In this document: positions 31,250 to 33,291 of the stretch, one piece after another
How the letters are laid out: every line of letters begins with the position of its first letter
Numbering within the stretch: position 1 is the stretch's first letter
DNA from: a virus
Length of the DNA: 33,291 nt
Strand: one strand, 5' to 3'
IMG/VR virus record: IMGVR_UViG_3300020183_000274
Location: 1 to 33,291 of that record
The notes under the pieces: model-generated
The model's database searches: none
Seen by the model: only the letters and a program-made list of their open reading frames with translations
Told to the model about the DNA's origin: nothing
Program-made: the position numbers and the translations under genes

Positions 31250-32360
31250 GGACCTGAATCAAACAGATTATCGGAACTATATTTTTCAGGGATCTTCAAG
31301 GGCGGGTAAGACATGGAACATTGTTCTTTGGATGGTGATTGATATTCTAAACAGAGAAAGTGTAACTTACTCAATTGTGAGGAAAACCTTACCTGCTCTT
31401 AAAGGTTCAGTATTAAGAGATCTGAAAGAAATCTTAATCAAACTAGATCTATACAAAGAATCAGATTGGCACTCTGTTGATGGTTATTATCAACTTGGAA
31501 CAAATATAATTGAATGGTTCTCCCTTGATTCAGAAGAAAAAATAAGGGGTCGCAAAAGAGATGTGTGTTTCGTGAACGAAGCTACTGAAATAACATACGA
31601 TGAGTTTGTTCAGTTATCACTCAGAACATCTGATAAAATGATTATGGATTTCAATCCATCACTGTGGCAATCTTACCTATATGATATGGAAGGACAACCT
31701 GATACATTCTATAGAGTTGTTACATTCAAAGACAATCCATTTCTACCACAACAACAGATTGATGAGTTATTGAAATTAGAAACCCGTGATCCGAATCTAT
31801 GGAGAATATTTGGGCTTGGACTTAAAGGCGTTCCCACAAGAGCAGTATTTAGTCATCAAAAAACTTATGAAGATCTACCACCATCTGTCAAAAAGTTGGG
31901 CTATGGTGTGGACTTCGGTTACAATGACCCCACAACATTAATAGAGGTCCATAAAGACAATGAATCCATTTATGTGAGGGAATTACTCTATTTAAAAAAC
32001 ACGACCATAAATGATCTTATTTACAAGATAAAAGATCTCGGTCTCAATCTCCGAGAGGATTTCATTTGTGATTCTGCCAACCCACAAGGTATTGCTGAAA
32101 TGTATAGAGCGGGGATAAATGCGAAACCAGTCAAAAAAGATACAATACTAGCAGGAATAGATCAAATCAAAAGACATAATCTTTTTGTTCATAAGGATTC
32201 AAAAAATGTATTGGAAGAGTTGCAGTTCTATGTTTGGAAACAAGATAAGAATGGTAATAACTTGGACGAACCTGAGGATCACGATAACCATTGTTTAGAT
32301 TCTCTGAGATATGTGATGACCATGAAAGCAATGAGGAATACGGGAATCTATGTAATGTAA
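31215..32360 (+). CDS. terL: Terminase large subunit (TerL)
   Basis: 381 residues from a GTG start overlapping the upstream basic gene; the first ATG would fall far inside the protein, after the ATPase P-loop. ATPase: Walker A GSSRAGKT at 26-33, Walker B VCFVNEAT at 117-124 with Glu122 as the catalytic acid, and motif III DFNPS at 145-149. Nuclease (RNase H-like): Asp233 in VDFGYNDP, Asp286 in ICDSANPQG, and Asp357 or Asp362 in HDNHCLDSLRY. The protein pumps DNA into the capsid and cuts it into units. The length fits the family. The small subunit lies at 28385, separated by a methyltransferase cluster. Confidence 0.95.
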   Translation: MPIKIQTTQVFEDLNQTDYRNYIFQGSSRAGKTWNIVLWMVIDILNRESVTYSIVRKTLPALKGSVLRDLKEILIKLDLYKESDWHSVDGYYQLGTNIIEWFSLDSEEKIRGRKRDVCFVNEATEITYDEFVQLSLRTSDKMIMDFNPSLWQSYLYDMEGQPDTFYRVVTFKDNPFLPQQQIDELLKLETRDPNLWRIFGLGLKGVPTRAVFSHQKTYEDLPPSVKKLGYGVDFGYNDPTTLIEVHKDNESIYVRELLYLKNTTINDLIYKIKDLGLNLREDFICDSANPQGIAEMYRAGINAKPVKKDTILAGIDQIKRHNLFVHKDSKNVLEELQFYVWKQDKNGNNLDEPEDHDNHCLDSLRYVMTMKAMRNTGIYVM

Positions 32361-32398
32361 AATGTATGTCCCATAAAAATAATATTTATTAATATAAG

Positions 32399-33159
32399 AT
32401 GAAAAACAAAATTGAAATTGACGGAATTGATTATGCCGTTAAAGAGCCAACAGTAACAGATTGGGCTAATGTAATGAAGTATAAAACCATATTGGACGAA
32501 GAGGAACTTTATTATAAGATGCTTGAGGAATTTACTGGTATGTCAAAAGATGAGATCCTATCCAAAGATGCAGGAACTATCGTTAAAATAGGGGATATTG
32601 TTCAAACAATGCTTTTGAAAGAAAATCAAAAACTATATCCAAGCATAGAACACAATGGTATAAAATATAATCTTGTAGATGTCCATTCAATATCATTTGG
32701 ACAATATGTAGATATAGACACATTTCTTAGAAAAAACGAACAATATAAAGTTCAAAATATGAATGAACTAGCAGCCTATTTATATTGTGAAGCAGAAACA
32801 AAATATGCTGATTCAAATATCAAAAACAGAATTGAGAAGATGAAAGATCTCCCAATAAAATATGTTAACTCCAGCCTTTTTTTTTTATTGAATACAGCAA
32901 AAGCATCACACGATCTTACAAATCTCTTTTCCAAGAGCAAGCTGATGTGGAAGGTCCTGAAGATACGACTAGTTTTTCATATCATTGGGGATGGTATCAA
33001 GCAATTAGTTCACTCGCAGAAAACAAAGTTTGGCAGATTGATAATGTGGTTAATCTCTCCCTTATTAGCGCTCTCAATCATCTTAGTTACCTTGTTGACC
33101 TCAATAAGGAAAAGGAGAAAGAAATTAAAAAGCAGCAACAACAATTAAAGCGTAGATGA
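32399..33159 (+). CDS. Tail assembly chaperone, two frames joined by a -1 shift
   Basis: Read as frame 0 from 32399 to 32884 (162 residues), then the -1 frame to the stop at 33157-33159, giving 253 residues. Frame 0 opens MKNKIEIDGIDYAVKEPTVT and contains LEEFTGMSKDEIL and FGQYVDIDTFL, typical of tail chaperones. The -1 frame continues FIEYSKSITRSYKSLFQEQA and then FSYHWGWYQAISSLAENKVW and LSYLVDLNKE, also typical; in contrast, frame 0 beyond 32884 is a hydrophobic, shadow-like sequence. The -1 frame is closed upstream by a TAA at 32866, so the shift must occur at the T10 run. The correct end makes an ATGA overlap with the next gene. Chaperones of this kind often use -1 frameshifting. A 1-base assembly error in the T-run is the alternative. 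Confidence 0.65.
32876..32887 (+). other. T10 slippery site for the -1 shift
   Basis: Frame 0 reads CTT TTT TTT TTA over 32876-32887. Two tandem TTT codons preceded by T allow re-pairing at -1, or RNA polymerase could slip on ten Ts. No strong downstream pseudoknot was evident by eye. Confidence 0.6.
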
Positions 33160-33291
33160 GTTTCATTACATCAGGTTTAACATGGCAGGTTGACTTTACA
33201 AATCAATCATCACTTATTATTTCCACATCAGGAGGAGGTAATCCTCAGATTGACAAAGCGACAAACCTTGCAAATCAATCATTATTTTTTT
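33156..33291 (+). CDS. Start of the next gene, cut by the window end
   Basis: The ATG at 33156 overlaps the chaperone stop (ATGA). It opens MSFITSGLTWQVDFTNQSSL, and 45 codons are visible with no stop before the end. Joined end-to-start, the frame runs TCA (33291 plus 1-2), GAA (3-5) and then the ATG at 6, so it may be the N-terminus of the first protein in the window. No family is recognised from this fragment alone. Confidence 0.6.
   Translation, partial: MSFITSGLTWQVDFTNQSSLIISTSGGGNPQIDKATNLANQSLFF

Noticed and set aside
32885-33148. Frame-0 continuation of the tail chaperone as a real C-terminal membrane domain
   Set aside because: The hydrophobic stretch is the shadow of the -1 frame, which carries the family motifs and the ATGA link to the next gene.
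1-33291. Integrase, attachment sites, transfer RNA genes, CRISPR arrays, DNA polymerase or an endolysin
   Set aside because: None could be recognised by reading. An endolysin may be hidden among the unknown proteins.

Overview
The window is a dense, AT-rich, almost entirely plus-strand genome of a tailed bacteriophage whose host is very probably a member of the Bacteroidota (Flavobacteriia-like). Two independent signs point to this host. Gene starts lack Shine-Dalgarno sequences and have A-rich leaders. The small early genes are preceded by TTTG-N19/20-TAnnTTTG-type elements, the promoter form used by the Bacteroidota primary sigma factor. The protein families are also those usual in phages of this phylum: XkdF protease fusion, Pro-Thr-rich tail proteins, tube-like tail protein. 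Tail tube and tape measure are present and I saw no sheath protein, so a siphovirus-like particle is my inference.

Layout: 0-10.7 kb holds tail, baseplate and adhesin genes, several with long Thr-Pro linkers and lectin-like (LamG) domains. 10.7-13.9 kb is a small gene plus the tape measure. 13.9-18.5 kb holds a MuF-like/XkdF protease fusion, a scaffold-like protein, the major capsid protein and the tail tube protein. 18.6-23.0 kb holds a second lectin/PT protein, portal, head-tail adaptor, a small membrane coiled-coil protein and a triple Cys-repeat protein. 23.1-25.9 kb is a run of small early genes, most with their own promoter. 25.9-27.2 kb is a divergent control/replication locus containing the only minus-strand gene, a replication-initiator-like winged-helix gene and a 42-nt AT-rich dyad. 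27.2-31.2 kb holds a winged-helix protein, a sigma-like factor, the small terminase subunit, two methyltransferases and small basic proteins. 31.2-33.3 kb holds the large terminase, a tail assembly chaperone that needs a -1 shift at a T10 run, and the start of the next gene.

The reading frame running off the right end (from 33156) would continue in frame, without a stop, into the first gene at position 6 if the two ends were joined. With packaging, head, tail and early genes all present, this suggests that the window is a complete circularly permuted phage genome of about 33.3 kb. That is an inference which read mapping would test.

The most unusual non-coding signal is a duplicated intergenic cassette at about 23.09-23.21 and 27.19-27.32 kb. 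In order it has TATATTTAT, exactly 23 nt, TAATAAGCT, an intrinsic terminator, exactly 15 nt, TATACC(A/T)ACCTATAC, then the promoter or start region of the next gene. It could encode a pair of small RNAs, or be a conserved operon-boundary control element.
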